Of a stretch of 64,000 nucleotides of DNA, positions 8,856 to 21,237 are shown one piece after another. Made by a program: the position numbers and the translations under genes. Position 1 is the stretch's first letter; each line of letters opens with the position of its first letter. The notes under the pieces are model-generated. The model was not told the DNA's origin, did no database searches, and saw only the letters and a list, made by a program, of their open reading frames with translations. The stretch is from Aeromicrobium sp. PE09-221. Its GTDB lineage: Bacteria > Actinomycetota > Actinomycetes > Propionibacteriales > Nocardioidaceae. Location of the stretch: positions 1-64,000 of the forward strand of contig NZ_MIJB01000007.1 of the NCBI RefSeq assembly GCF_002174305.1, given 5' to 3'.

Positions 8856-9325
8856 TGCCTCGTAAGGGCCCCGCTCCCAAGCGTGCCATCGAGACCGATC
8901 CGGTCTACGGCAGCCAGCTGGTCACCCAGCTGATCAATAAGGTCCTCCTGGACGGCAAGAAGCAGGTCGCTCAGCGCATCGTCTACGGAGCGCTCGAGGG
9001 CACCCGCGAGAAGACCGGCACCGATCCGGTCATCACCCTCAAGCGCGCGCTCGACAACGTCAAGCCGAGCCTCGAGGTCAAGAGCCGTCGCGTCGGTGGC
9101 GCGACCTACCAGGTCCCCGTCGACGTCCGTCCGGCCCGTCAGACCACGCTCGCGCTGCGCTGGATCATCAAGTACTCCGGCGAGCGTCGCGAGAAGACGA
9201 TGTCCGAGCGTCTGATGAACGAGCTCCTGGACGCCAGCAACGGCCTCGGCGCCAGTGTCAAGAAGCGCGAGGACACCCACAAGATGGCCGACGCCAACAA
9301 GGCCTTCGCCCACTACCGCTGGTAA
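8855..9325 (+). CDS. rpsG: Small ribosomal subunit protein uS7
   Basis: 156 residues, standard length. It nucleates assembly of the 30S head by binding the 3' major domain of 16S rRNA. It starts [20 protein letters not shown] and keeps the conserved [12 protein letters not shown] and [21 protein letters not shown] segments. It is translationally coupled to rpsL by a TGATG overlap. In other bacteria S7 can repress its own operon, but no binding site was recognised in the rpsL-rpsG junction here. Confidence 0.97.
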
Positions 9326-9396
9326 TCGCCATTCCGGTGCGGTTCCACCGCGCCGCACCGGCCACCTGCTCCGCAACCAAGGAAAGCACCCAACCC

Positions 9397-11508
<2,112 letters not shown>

Positions 11509-11600
11509 CAGCGGACCATCCATTAAGGTGGCCTGAGGTACTCGTCCGCGGGTGACCACACGGCGTTCAATAGCAATAATCAATCCAGGAGGAGCCCCAA

Positions 11601-12794
<1,194 letters not shown>

Positions 12795-12817
12795 TCTCGG
12801 CACGCTGATCTGCTGAA

Positions 12818-12851
12818 CGAAGCCCCCGGGTCGATGGGCCCGGGGGTTTCG
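12818..12851 (+). terminator. Rho-independent terminator of the str operon
   Basis: A 13-bp stem CGAAGCCCCCGGG / CCCGGGGGTTTCG (one G-U pair) with an 8-nt loop begins 24 bp after the tuf stop. It is followed by little T. The rest of the gap to 13010 holds no feature I can support. Confidence 0.85.
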
Positions 12852-13010
12852 TCATGTCCAGCTCCGGGCGGTGCGTGAGCGTCGAGTAGGCGTCCATCTG
12901 AAGGACGGGGTTTGCGTGGAGGGGCCGGCAGCCCGCTGGGTGGTCAACTGTCGGCGGCTCGCAGGGTGCGCGGGGGCTTGAGCGAGTCGGGGGGCTCGGG
13001 CGGCGGACGG

Positions 13011-13454
13011 TCAGCTGGGCGGGTCGAGATCATCGGGGGAGATGTCCCACGCATCGGCGAGTCGGTGCAGCAGCACCTCGACCACGTGGAGCGTCAGCTC
13101 CTCGGGTGTGCGGGCGCGGGTGGTGATCGGCAGCCGGTAGATGACGATCCGATGGCCTGCACCACGCGGGTTGATGGTGCTCGTCGGGACGGCATCGGTC
13201 CAGTCGCTGGGAAGCAGCGGGGCCTCCTCGACGACGACCTCGACCGGAGGCGCGGCTGGAGGCTCTTGGTGCTGCAGACTGGCGAGGACATCGGTCACGA
13301 TGAGGTCGAAGGACTGTCGGGGCGTGCGATCGGCAGGCACGCCACGCGGGGAGAGAGGTCCCGCCAACGACAGCGGCCCCCGCGGGCCGCGGCCTCGACG
13401 GTCGCGCGGACGACCAGGACGAGGACCGTGGACGGGACGGCTGGAGCCGGGCAT
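13011..13454 (-). CDS. Zincin-like metallopeptidase family protein, motif degenerate
   Basis: 147 residues. An Arg/Gly/Pro-rich N-terminus (PRDRRGRGPRGPLSL) leads into a small zincin-like domain, a layout found next to DUF3499 in many actinobacteria. The segment RIVIYRLPITTRARTPEELTLHVVEVLLHRLADAWDI is cited here only by its ends (RIVIYR to LADAW). The helix that should carry HExxH reads LHVVEVLLHRLADAW: one His is kept, but the adjacent Glu is absent. Catalysis is therefore doubtful, and a structural or binding role is as likely. It is divergent from DUF3499 with a 48-bp gap. Confidence 0.65.
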   Translation of the reverse strand: MPGSSRPVHGPRPGRPRDRRGRGPRGPLSLAGPLSPRGVPADRTPRQSFDLIVTDVLASLQHQEPPAAPPVEVVVEEAPLLPSDWTDAVPTSTINPRGAGHRIVIYRLPITTRARTPEELTLHVVEVLLHRLADAWDISPDDLDPPS

Positions 13455-13490
13455 GCGGTGAGCCTATCGCCCGCTGTCTGAGCCGCCGGA

Positions 13491-13496
13491 TATCCT
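13491..13496 (+). promoter_or_regulatory. -10 hexamer TATCCT, leaderless start of the DUF3499 gene
   Basis: TATCCT ends 6 nt before the GTG at 13503, which places the transcription start on or next to the start codon. No ribosome site is present, which fits a leaderless mRNA. Confidence 0.6.
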
Positions 13497-13502
13497 CGGG
13501 AC

Positions 13503-13844
13503 GTGGGACCGAGACGATGCACGCGCACAGGCTGCGCACAGGCCGCCGTCGCGACGCTCACCTACGACTACGGCGACTCGGTCGTCATCCTCGGCCCGCT
13601 GGCTACCTACGCGGAGCCGCACTCCTATGACCTGTGCGCCGAGCATGCGAGCCGTCTCTCCGCCCCCCAAGGCTGGCAGGTGGTGCGACTGGCGTCGGCC
13701 AGCGCCGAGCCGCCCGAGCCCTCGGTCGACGATCTCGTCGCCCTCGCTGAGGCCGTGCGAGAGGTGGGCTCCCGTCCGGTCGCCCAGGAGCCGGCCGAGT
13801 CATCCCGACCATCCCTGCGTCTCGTGAGGCCCGACCACCCGTGA
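13503..13844 (+). CDS. DUF3499 family protein
   Basis: 113 residues. The N-terminal half carries CTRTGC followed by YDYGDSVVILGPL and then CAEHASRL, so three Cys and one His could form a zinc site. The C-terminal half is Ala/Glu/Pro-rich and low in conservation. The family is actinobacterial and of unknown function; it is nearly always found beside the phosphohexomutase gene that follows here. Its TGA overlaps the GTG of that gene by four bases (GTGA), which indicates translational coupling. Confidence 0.8.
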   Translation: MGPRRCTRTGCAQAAVATLTYDYGDSVVILGPLATYAEPHSYDLCAEHASRLSAPQGWQVVRLASASAEPPEPSVDDLVALAEAVREVGSRPVAQEPAESSRPSLRLVRPDHP

Positions 13845-15199
13845 TCGATCCCGTACTGTCCCCCATCGTGAAGGCCTACGATGTGCGCGGACTGGCACCC
13901 GAACAGCTCTCCGAGTCCGTCGCGCGCGCCCTCGGCAGCGCCTTCGCCGACGAGGTCGGTATCAGTGACGGCCGCGGCGCGGCTGTGATTGCCCACGACA
14001 TGCGCTCCTCCTCCCCGGGGCTGGCGCAGGCCGTGGGCGACGGGATCCGCTCCCGCGGGGGAGACGTCGTCGACATCGGCCTGGCCTCCACCGATGAGCT
14101 CTACGCGGCCTCCGGGCGGCTCGACCTCGCCGGCGTGATGGTGACGGCCAGCCACAACCCGGCCGAGTACAACGGCCTGAAACTGTGTCGGGCGGGGGCC
14201 CGCCCAATCGGCTTCGACACCGGGCTGCGCGCGATCGCCGAGCTCGCGAGCGAGCGCATGGACGGTGAGCCCGCTGAGCTGCTCGGAGCGCGCACCGAAC
14301 GCGATTTCCTTACCGAGTACGTCGCGCTGCTGCACCGGCTCGTGCCGGTCGGGGACCGGCCCCTGGCCGTGGTGGCCGATGCCGGCAACGGCATGGCCGG
14401 TCACACCGTGCCCGCGGTCTTCGCCGGGCTTCCCGCGATCCAGCTGAGCCCCTTGTACTTCGAACTCGACGGCAGCTTCCCGAATCACGATGCCAACCCG
14501 CTGGATCCCTCCACGCTCGTCGACCTGCAGGCCGCCGTGCGCGAGCAGGGCGCCGATCTCGGGCTCGCCTTCGACGGCGATGCCGACCGGTGCTTCGTGA
14601 TCGACGAATGCGGCGAGCCCGTCTCGCCCTCGGCGATCACGGCGCTCATCGCCGCGCGGCATCTCGTCGATCACCCGGGGGCCACGATCCTGCACAATGT
14701 GATCTGCTCGCGGGCCGTGCCGGAGATCGTGCGCGAGTCCGGGGGCACCCCCGTCCGCACTCCTGTCGGTCATTCGCTGATCAAGGCGGAGATGGCGCGC
14801 ACAGGTGCGGTCTTCGGTGGGGAGCACTCGGGACACTTCTACTTCCGTGACTTCTACCTGGCAGATTCGGGCATGGTGGCAGCGCTCCACGTGCTGGCGG
14901 CGCTCGCCGAGACCGACCAGCCGTTGTCGGCGCTGATGGCGTCCTATGAGCGGTACACGGCGTCAGGGGAGATCAACAGCACCGTGGCGGACCAGGAGGC
15001 CGTGCTGGCGATGCTGCGCGAGCGCTACGACGGTTATGCCCTCGATGAGCTCGACGGCCTCACGGTGACCGCTGACACCTGGTGGTTCAACGTCCGAGCC
15101 TCCAATACCGAGCCGCTGCTGCGTCTCAATGTCGAGGCCGATGACGCGCCCACGATGGAGCGTGTACGCGACGAGGTGCTCGGGCTGATCCGTTCCTGA
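13841..15199 (+). CDS. manB: Phosphomannomutase/phosphoglucomutase
   Basis: 452 residues of the alpha-D-phosphohexomutase superfamily. It interconverts mannose-6-P and mannose-1-P (and often glucose phosphates), supplying GDP-mannose for cell-envelope mannans. The phosphoserine loop TASHNP has S104, the Mg loop is FDGDADRC, the sugar loop is GGEHSGH, and the C-terminal phosphate loop contains [10 protein letters not shown]. All four motifs are intact. The GTG at 13841 overlaps DUF3499; GTG 13868 is a shorter alternative. Whether mannose or glucose phosphate is preferred cannot be told from the motifs. Confidence 0.9.
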   Translation: MIDPVLSPIVKAYDVRGLAPEQLSESVARALGSAFADEVGISDGRGAAVIAHDMRSSSPGLAQAVGDGIRSRGGDVVDIGLASTDELYAASGRLDLAGVMVTASHNPAEYNGLKLCRAGARPIGFDTGLRAIAELASERMDGEPAELLGARTERDFLTEYVALLHRLVPVGDRPLAVVADAGNGMAGHTVPAVFAGLPAIQLSPLYFELDGSFPNHDANPLDPSTLVDLQAAVREQGADLGLAFDGDADRCFVIDECGEPVSPSAITALIAARHLVDHPGATILHNVICSRAVPEIVRESGGTPVRTPVGHSLIKAEMARTGAVFGGEHSGHFYFRDFYLADSGMVAALHVLAALAETDQPLSALMASYERYTASGEINSTVADQEAVLAMLRERYDGYALDELDGLTVTADTWWFNVRASNTEPLLRLNVEADDAPTMERVRDEVLGLIRS

Positions 15200-15244
15200 C
15201 CACGAGGGGGTGGTGCGCCTCCCCGAGCCCGGGAGGCTACGCCC

Positions 15245-15250
15245 TAGGCT
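15245..15250 (+). promoter_or_regulatory. -10 hexamer TAGGCT, leaderless start of the Trm112-like gene
   Basis: TAGGCT ends 7 nt before the ATG at 15258. This is the geometry of a leaderless transcript. The -35 region is poor. Confidence 0.6.
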
Positions 15251-15257
15251 TGGACCC

Positions 15258-15452
15258 ATGAACCTCGACCCCGCGCTCCTGGAGATCCTCGTGTGTCCCC
15301 AGTGTCGTTCCACGCTCTTCGTGGACGCCGACGCGGATGAGCTGGTGTGCAATGCGTGTGCACTGGCCTACCCGGTCCGAGACGACATCGCGATCATGCT
15401 GGTCGACGAGGCGCGTTCGCTGCCCGATTCCGCCGCGAATGCGCCCGGCTGA
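15258..15452 (+). CDS. Trm112 family zinc-ribbon protein
   Basis: 64 residues. Two Cys pairs, CPQC (near residue 14) and CNAC (near 33), form a small zinc ribbon, and the end [15 protein letters not shown] is typical of the YcaR/Trm112 family. In eukaryotes and archaea Trm112 stabilises methyltransferases; the bacterial partners are mostly undefined. The same gene commonly follows the DUF3499/phosphohexomutase pair in actinobacteria. The ATG has no ribosome site and lies 7 nt after a TAGGCT hexamer. Confidence 0.85.
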   Translation: MNLDPALLEILVCPQCRSTLFVDADADELVCNACALAYPVRDDIAIMLVDEARSLPDSAANAPG

Positions 15453-15510
15453 GCGCGGTGTCGCATAGTCTTGACACGATGACACCACGTCCAGGCGCTA
15501 GGAGTTGAGG

Positions 15511-17175
15511 GTGGCCAGCGAACCCGGCATCGACGAGCTGCTGACTGCCACCGAGGACCTTCTCGGCGCCGTGCGCACCGTCCCGCTGCGATTGTCGACA
15601 CCCCGTGTCGACCACGCAAGGAAACTGCGCCGCGAGATCGCCGATCAGCTCTCGGATTTCGTGATCCCGCGGCTCGAGCGCCTCGACGCCCCGATGCTGG
15701 TCGTCGTCGGGGGCTCGACAGGTGCGGGCAAGTCCACGTTGGTGAACTCGATCGTCGGACGTCACGTCAGCGACTCGGGCGTGCTGCGGCCCACCACCCG
15801 CACACCGGTGCTCGTGCACCATCCCGATGATGCGGACTGGTTCGGTTCCGACCGGGTGCTCCCCGATCTCAAGCGCACCGACGAGCACGTGCAGGAGGTC
15901 TACGCGCTGCGGCAGATCAGCAGCCCGACGGTTCCGGCCGGTATCGCGCTGCTCGACGCCCCCGATATCGACTCGGTGGATACCGGCAACCGAGAGCTCG
16001 CGGAGCAGCTGTTGGCCGCCGCCGATCTGTGGTTATTCGTCACGTCGGCGGCTCGCTATGCCGATCAGGTGCCGTGGGACTACCTGCGCCGTGCCGCGGA
16101 GCGCAGCGCCTCGGTCGCGGTCGTCCTGGACCGGGCACCGGCCGAGGGAGTCGACGATGTCCGTCGCCATCTCGCACGCATGATGACCGCTCGTGGCCTC
16201 TCGGACTCGCCGCTGTTCACCGTCCGCGAGTCCCGTGTCGACGGCCGGGGGATGCTCCCCTTCGACGAGGTGGGCCAGATCGTGCTGTGGCTCCAGGATC
16301 TGGCCGCCGATCTGGTGGGACGACGCACGATCATCGCCGCCACCTTGCACGGGGCCATCCGCCACGATGTCTTCACCGCTCGCGATCTCGCCGACGAGCT
16401 CGACGAACAGATCGAGGCCGCCGATGCGTTGACCGCCGATATCGAGTCGGTCTACCGGCGTGCCTGCGGTGAGGCCGTCTCGTCGGCGACCGATGGCACG
16501 GTGCTGCGCGGTGAGGTGCTCGCCCGCTGGCAGGAGATGGCGGTCCGCGGCGAGTCGGCTGGGAATGTCGAGGCCGTCGATTCCGTGTTGGGCAGTGGCC
16601 TCGCATTCCTGCTCGTCGAGCGTGCTGAGCGTGCCGCGGAGGAGGCCGTGCGGGCGTGGGCCTCGCATCGCGCCGGCAGGGCACTCCTGGACGAGCATCA
16701 GGACCTGGGCCGTGCGGGCGCGGGCTTCGCGAGCGAGGCCGAACGGCTGAGCCGCGAGTGGCAGCAGCATGTGCGCGATCTCCTCGTCGAATGCGCTACC
16801 GAGGCGACGTCGGGGGTCATGACCTCCGCGCGCGGTGTCAGCACCGAGGGTGTGGCGCTGATGGTCGCGGTCTTCGCCGGATTCGGCGCGGTGGCCGGAG
16901 CCGAGCCGAGCATCGGGACCGCCTTCGCCGCGCAGCGGGCTCTGCAGGAGCACGTCGGCGAGGACACCGCGCGTAAGCTGGCCGACCGAGCCGCCGCGGA
17001 TCTCGCCGCGCGGGTCGAGACATTGTTCGACGCGGAAGCCGAACGCTTCACACGGCTCGTGCCCGAGCCACGCTCCGTGCGATCGGCACAGCGTGACCTG
17101 CGCCGGCTGGCCAACCGGACCGATGCCGTCCGGCTGGCCGCTGATATCCGCCGAGGCACCGAGGAGGGCCTGTGA
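15511..17175 (+). CDS. Dynamin-like GTPase, first of a pair
   Basis: 554 residues. A dynamin-type G domain carries the P-loop GGSTGAGKST (68-77), a TTRTP switch I and DAPDIDSVD in place of the usual DxPG. The G4 position reads VVLDRAPAEG rather than a clear NKxD. The remainder is helical with a hydrophobic patch (EGVALMVAVFAGFGAVAGA) that could touch membrane. GTG 15511 is preferred over TTG 15505 because TAGGAG lies 7 bases upstream. The stop overlaps the next GTPase by four bases. Bacterial dynamin-like proteins often act as unequal pairs in membrane remodelling; the role of this pair is unknown. Confidence 0.75.
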   Translation: MASEPGIDELLTATEDLLGAVRTVPLRLSTPRVDHARKLRREIADQLSDFVIPRLERLDAPMLVVVGGSTGAGKSTLVNSIVGRHVSDSGVLRPTTRTPVLVHHPDDADWFGSDRVLPDLKRTDEHVQEVYALRQISSPTVPAGIALLDAPDIDSVDTGNRELAEQLLAAADLWLFVTSAARYADQVPWDYLRRAAERSASVAVVLDRAPAEGVDDVRRHLARMMTARGLSDSPLFTVRESRVDGRGMLPFDEVGQIVLWLQDLAADLVGRRTIIAATLHGAIRHDVFTARDLADELDEQIEAADALTADIESVYRRACGEAVSSATDGTVLRGEVLARWQEMAVRGESAGNVEAVDSVLGSGLAFLLVERAERAAEEAVRAWASHRAGRALLDEHQDLGRAGAGFASEAERLSREWQQHVRDLLVECATEATSGVMTSARGVSTEGVALMVAVFAGFGAVAGAEPSIGTAFAAQRALQEHVGEDTARKLADRAAADLAARVETLFDAEAERFTRLVPEPRSVRSAQRDLRRLANRTDAVRLAADIRRGTEEGL

Positions 17176-18722
17176 GAACGCCGTTGAAGGACCGGCTCGC
17201 GGCCCTGGAGACCGCCGTCGCGGCCGCTGAGGGACGACTGCGCGATGACCAGCTCGAGACGGCTCGAGATGCGTTGTCGCGGGCATCGGTGCGCCTCCGC
17301 AACTCCGCCGAGTACACGATCGTCGCGTTGGGCGGGGCGACCGGCTCGGGAAAGTCGTCGCTGTTCAACGCGCTCAGCGGCATCGATCTGGCCGGAGTCG
17401 GCGTCAAGCGTCCCACCACCTCGTGGACCCTCGCGTGCACCTGGGGCCCGAATGACGCCTCAGAGCTCCTCGACTGGATCGGTGTGCCGCCACGTCATCA
17501 GCTCACTCGCCAGGGTCCGCTCGGCGATGACACGGACTCGGTCTTCGACGGTCTGGTCCTGCTGGACATGCCCGATCACGACTCGGTCGTAGACGCGCAT
17601 CAGCTGGAAGTCGACCGGGTGGTGGAGTTCGCCGACCTGTTCGTGTGGGTGCTGGATCCGCAGAAGTACGCCGATGCGGCGATCCACGAGCGCTACCTGC
17701 ATCCGCTCTCGCGCCACCGGGAGACCACGGTCGTGGTGATGAACCAGATCGACCGGTTGAGCGAGGCCGATCGCGAGATCGCCCTGACCGATCTGCGGCG
17801 GCTCCTCGACCGCGAGGGGCTCACCGGGGTGCCGGTTATCGCGACCTCCGCCCGTTCGGGCCTCGGACTCGACCAGCTGCGGACCGAGATCGCGCGGCGC
17901 ACGGCGGCCAAGGATGCCGCCTCCACACGCCTCGCGGCCGAGGCTCGCGCCGCAGCTGAGAGCCTGGAGAGGGCCGGGGGCGCGGCATCGCCGCGGGGCC
18001 TGCAGAGTGGTGACCGCGAACGCCTCGTCGACGCCCTGCACGGGAGCACCGGCGCCCATCAGCTCGCCGAGGCTGCGGGTGCGGCGCATCTGCGAGAGGG
18101 GACCGCCGCGACACAGTGGCCGCCGCTGAGACTCCTATCGCGGGGATCGCGGACCTCCTCGGAGGACGCCGATGAGAACGAGCTGCGTCCCGCTCCGGTC
18201 GAGGAGGCCCGTGCGGAGCTCGCCATCCGCGAGGCCGCGGAGTCGGCCATGCAGGGTGCCGCGGAGCCGTGGCGGGTGTCCATGGTCCGGGCGGCATCGG
18301 GCAGCGGCGGTACGGTCAACCGCATCGATGCCGCCGTCCGCGCGGTCGACCTGCGTCCGTCCCTGACGTCCGGCTGGTGGCGGATCGTCGCCGTGGCGCA
18401 GTGGGTGCTGCTGGCCGCCTTGGTCCTCGGGCTCGGCTGGCTCCTGCTGGGTGCCGTCGGTGTGGTGGGCGCGGGGCCACGGCTGATCGGGCTGCCGCCC
18501 GGCGTGTGGATCGCCGTGCTCGGGGCCGTCGGGGGCTTGGTGGTGACATTGGTGGCCCGCTCCTCGGTGCGAGCCTCTGCGCGGCGCCGTGAGCGGGAGG
18601 TGGAGCAGCGCCTGCGCGATGTCGTGGTCCAGGTGGTCGATGAGGAGCTCGTCGGTCGGATGGAGTCCGAACTCGCCGCCTATGAGCGCTTCCGCACCGG
18701 TCTACGGGACGCGATCGGCTGA
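17172..18722 (+). CDS. Dynamin-like GTPase with C-terminal membrane segments, second of a pair
   Basis: 516 residues. The G domain has P-loop GGATGSGKSS (55-64), switch I Thr in RPTTS, DMPDHDS as G3 and a good NQID G4 near 191-194. Two hydrophobic segments follow (around WVLLAALVLGLGWLLLGAV and GVWIAVLGAVGGLVVTLVA), then a basic, helical tail. It is therefore membrane-anchored, unlike its upstream partner, and has the more canonical nucleotide site. The pair is coupled by a GTGA overlap, which fits a heteromeric complex. Confidence 0.8.
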   Translation: MRTPLKDRLAALETAVAAAEGRLRDDQLETARDALSRASVRLRNSAEYTIVALGGATGSGKSSLFNALSGIDLAGVGVKRPTTSWTLACTWGPNDASELLDWIGVPPRHQLTRQGPLGDDTDSVFDGLVLLDMPDHDSVVDAHQLEVDRVVEFADLFVWVLDPQKYADAAIHERYLHPLSRHRETTVVVMNQIDRLSEADREIALTDLRRLLDREGLTGVPVIATSARSGLGLDQLRTEIARRTAAKDAASTRLAAEARAAAESLERAGGAASPRGLQSGDRERLVDALHGSTGAHQLAEAAGAAHLREGTAATQWPPLRLLSRGSRTSSEDADENELRPAPVEEARAELAIREAAESAMQGAAEPWRVSMVRAASGSGGTVNRIDAAVRAVDLRPSLTSGWWRIVAVAQWVLLAALVLGLGWLLLGAVGVVGAGPRLIGLPPGVWIAVLGAVGGLVVTLVARSSVRASARRREREVEQRLRDVVVQVVDEELVGRMESELAAYERFRTGLRDAIG

Positions 18723-18781
18723 CCCGCCCCACACTTCACGGGTTGGTGACGGGCCGGGGGACGTGATCGCGGGGGGCTCGC

Positions 18782-18787
18782 TAGGCT
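18782..18787 (+). promoter_or_regulatory. -10 hexamer TAGGCT for ettA
   Basis: TAGGCT ends 9 nt before the ATG at 18797, with no ribosome site between them. A leaderless or nearly leaderless mRNA is implied. Confidence 0.55.
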
Positions 18788-18796
18788 GGAACGACC

Positions 18797-20479
18797 ATGG
18801 CTGAGTACATCCTGACACTGCGCAATGTCCGCAAGGCCCACGGCGACAAGGTCGTCCTCGACAATGTCACCCTCTCGTTCCTCCACGGGGCGAAGATCGG
18901 CGTCGTCGGCCCCAATGGCATGGGCAAGTCCACCCTGCTCAAGCTCATGACCGGACTCGAGCAGCCCAATAACGGCGATCTCGTCCGCGACCCGGATGCG
19001 ACCGTCGGCATGCTCCAGCAGGAGCCTCCGCTGACCGAGGGCAAGACGGTCCTGGAGAATGTCGAGGAGGCCGTCGGCGAGATCAAGGGGAAGCTCGACC
19101 GGTACAACCAGATCAGCGAGGAGCTCGCCGATCCGGATGCCGACTACGACACCCTCCTCGCCGAGATGGGTGATCTGCAGACCGATCTCGACGCGAGTAA
19201 CGCGTGGGAGTTGGACTCGCGTCTCGACCAGGCGATGGATGCCTTGCGCTGCCCGCCGCCCGATACCCTGGTCGACCACCTCTCCGGTGGTGAGCGCCGT
19301 CGAGTGGCCCTGTGCAAGCTGCTGCTCCAGCAGCCCGACCTGCTGCTCCTCGACGAGCCCACGAACCACCTGGATGCCGAGTCGGTCCAGTGGCTCGAGG
19401 GTCACCTGAAGAACTACCCGGGCGCCGTCCTGGCCGTGACCCACGACCGGTACTTCCTCGACAATGTCGCCCAGTGGATCGCCGAGGTCGACCGCGGTCA
19501 GATCCACGGCTACGAGGGCAACTACTCCACCTATCTGGAGACCAAGAAGGAACGTCTCAAGATCGAGGGCCAGAAGGACGCCAAGCGCGCCAAGATGCTC
19601 GAGAAGGAACTCGAGTGGGTGCGGTCCAATGCCAAGGGGCGTCAGGCCAAGAGCAAGGCGCGTCTCGCTCGCTACGAGGAGCTCGCCGCGGAGGCCGAGA
19701 AGGCACGCAAGATCGACACCACGGATATCAACATCCCCCCGGGACCGCGTCTCGGCGATGTGGTCCTGGAAGCCGAGGGGCTCACCAAGGGCTTCGAGGG
19801 CCGCACGCTCTGGGATGGCATCTCCTTCTCGCTGCCGCGCGCCGGCATCGTCGGCATCGTCGGTCCCAATGGCGTCGGCAAGACCACGCTGTTCCGGATG
19901 ATCACGGGCTCGGAAGAGCCCGATGGCGGCTCGCTCACCGTCGGGCAGACGGTCAAGATCAGCTATGCCGATCAGACCCGCGCCAATATCGACCCGAACA
20001 AGAATGTGTGGGAGGTCGTCTCGGAGGGCCTGGACTTCATCAAGGTCGCCAACTTCGAGATGAACAGCCGTGCGTATGTGGCATCCTTCGGCTTCAAGGG
20101 ATCGGATCAGCAGAAGAAGGCCGGGGTGCTCTCGGGCGGCGAGCGCAATCGCCTGAACCTCGCCCTGACACTGAAGCAGGGCGGCAACATGCTGCTGCTC
20201 GATGAGCCCACCAATGACCTGGATGTCGAGACCCTGTCGGCTCTGGAAGATGCGCTGCTCGACTTCCCCGGCTGTGCCGTGGTCACCTCCCACGATCGCT
20301 GGTTCCTGGACCGCGTGGCGACCCACATCCTCGCGTGGGAGGGCACTGACGAGGAGCCGGGCAATTGGTTCTGGTTCGAGGGCAACTTCGCCTCCTATGA
20401 GGCCAACAAGATCGAGCGGCTCGGTGCCGAGGCCGCCCGCCCCCACCGCGTCACGCACCGCCGTTTGACCCGCGACTGA
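18797..20479 (+). CDS. ettA: ABC-F protein EttA (translational throttle)
   Basis: 560 residues, with two ABC cassettes and no membrane domain. Walker A motifs are GPNGMGKST (near 38) and GPNGVGKTT (near 355), signatures are LSGGERRR and LSGGERNR, and the Walker B motifs carry the LLLDEPTN form. The E. coli relative binds the ribosomal E site and gates the first peptide bond according to ATP/ADP ratio. The linker between cassettes is rich in Lys, Arg and Glu, like the P-site tRNA interaction motif of ABC-F proteins. The final 26 bp around its stop are duplicated 48 bp downstream. Confidence 0.92.
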   Translation: MAEYILTLRNVRKAHGDKVVLDNVTLSFLHGAKIGVVGPNGMGKSTLLKLMTGLEQPNNGDLVRDPDATVGMLQQEPPLTEGKTVLENVEEAVGEIKGKLDRYNQISEELADPDADYDTLLAEMGDLQTDLDASNAWELDSRLDQAMDALRCPPPDTLVDHLSGGERRRVALCKLLLQQPDLLLLDEPTNHLDAESVQWLEGHLKNYPGAVLAVTHDRYFLDNVAQWIAEVDRGQIHGYEGNYSTYLETKKERLKIEGQKDAKRAKMLEKELEWVRSNAKGRQAKSKARLARYEELAAEAEKARKIDTTDINIPPGPRLGDVVLEAEGLTKGFEGRTLWDGISFSLPRAGIVGIVGPNGVGKTTLFRMITGSEEPDGGSLTVGQTVKISYADQTRANIDPNKNVWEVVSEGLDFIKVANFEMNSRAYVASFGFKGSDQQKKAGVLSGGERNRLNLALTLKQGGNMLLLDEPTNDLDVETLSALEDALLDFPGCAVVTSHDRWFLDRVATHILAWEGTDEEPGNWFWFEGNFASYEANKIERLGAEAARPHRVTHRRLTRD

Positions 20480-20532
20480 GAGCTGTGGTGACCCCAGCGG
20501 CGCTTGCGCCGTTTGACCCGCGACTGAGAGCT
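20459..20532 (+). repeat. 26-bp direct repeat spanning the ettA stop codon
   Basis: Positions 20459-20484, which contain the end of ettA and its TGA, recur exactly at 20507-20532. The 22-bp spacer contains the self-complementary CGGCGCTTGCGCCG. This looks like a slipped duplication of the gene end. The ORF opening at 20485 inside it is not credible. Confidence 0.8.
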
Positions 20533-20544
20533 CGGGCGATCAAT

Positions 20545-20600
20545 GGGCGGTGGGTTACGCACCTCTCGGCCGTGCTGAGGGGTGCGCAAGTCACCGCTCA
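20545..20600. repeat. Palindromic repeat family B, copy 1
   Basis: The left arm GGGCGGTGGGTTACGCACCT (and three more bases, 20545-20567) pairs imperfectly (about 18 of 23) with the right arm ending near 20599. The same arms recur at 33766-33825 and 37712-37807. It lies between convergent ettA and the MarR gene. The rest of 20601-20733 holds nothing I can support. Confidence 0.75.
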
Positions 20601-20733
20601 GGCGCGGAGGGGAGGGGTGCGGGATCACTCACCTGCCGAACCCGTGTTCGCGACCGTGCTCGATCGGCTGTATGGCGGCGAGCGCGACGATCGCACCCTC
20701 GCGCTGCTGACCTGAACGGGCGTCTGGGCGAGA

Positions 20734-21237
20734 TCAGAAGGTGCGGCCGCCGAGCTGGGCGCTGATGCGCTCCATGATGCGGCCGAGTGCGGCGAACTCA
20801 TCGGGGGTGGAGTTGTCGAGCAGGTAGGTGTGGACGCCCCGGACATGGGTGTGCGCGGCATTGGCGAGCACGGCGAATCCGTGGTCGGTCAAGGTGGCCG
20901 TGACGCCGCGGCCGTCGGTGCTGCACTGATCTCGTCCGACGATGCCGGCCTTTTCCAGACGAGCGATCGTGTGGGTGATGCGGCTGCGCGAGTGGGCGAC
21001 GAGGGCCGCGAGCTCGGCCATCCGGATGGAGCGTGCGGGAGCCTCCGAGAGCCGCACGAGGATCTCGTATTCGGACATCGAGAGACCATGTTCCCGGCGC
21101 AGATCGCGGTCGAGCTGATCCATGAGCACGGTCGAGCCGCCCAGGAAGGAACGCCACACCTCCTGCTGCTCGCGGGACAGCCACGGGGTGTCGTTGACCT
21201 CGGTCAGTTCGAGGTCGACGCTGGGAGACTCGCTCAT
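20734..21237 (-). CDS. MarR family transcriptional regulator
   Basis: 167 residues. The winged helix (LSMSEYEILVRLSEAP then RMAELAALVAHSRSRITHTI) and the wing segment QCSTDGRGVTATLT are typical of MarR proteins, which dimerise and are released from DNA by small ligands or oxidation. The sole Cys (in RDQCSTD) is in the wing, not at the usual redox-sensing N-terminal position. The frame is open to 21282, but ATG 21237 gives the compact product. It is divergent from the YceI gene, which is probably its target along with itself. Confidence 0.85.
   Translation of the reverse strand: MSESPSVDLELTEVNDTPWLSREQQEVWRSFLGGSTVLMDQLDRDLRREHGLSMSEYEILVRLSEAPARSIRMAELAALVAHSRSRITHTIARLEKAGIVGRDQCSTDGRGVTATLTDHGFAVLANAAHTHVRGVHTYLLDNSTPDEFAALGRIMERISAQLGGRTF

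Noticed and set aside
12912-13481. 189-codon plus-strand frame after the str terminator
   Set aside because: It lies opposite the zincin-like gene and has low-complexity Gly/Arg composition. The minus-strand reading is the real one.
20485-20715. 76-codon plus-strand frame after ettA
   Set aside because: It begins inside the duplicated ettA end and runs through a family B palindrome. No ribosome site and no recognisable domain.
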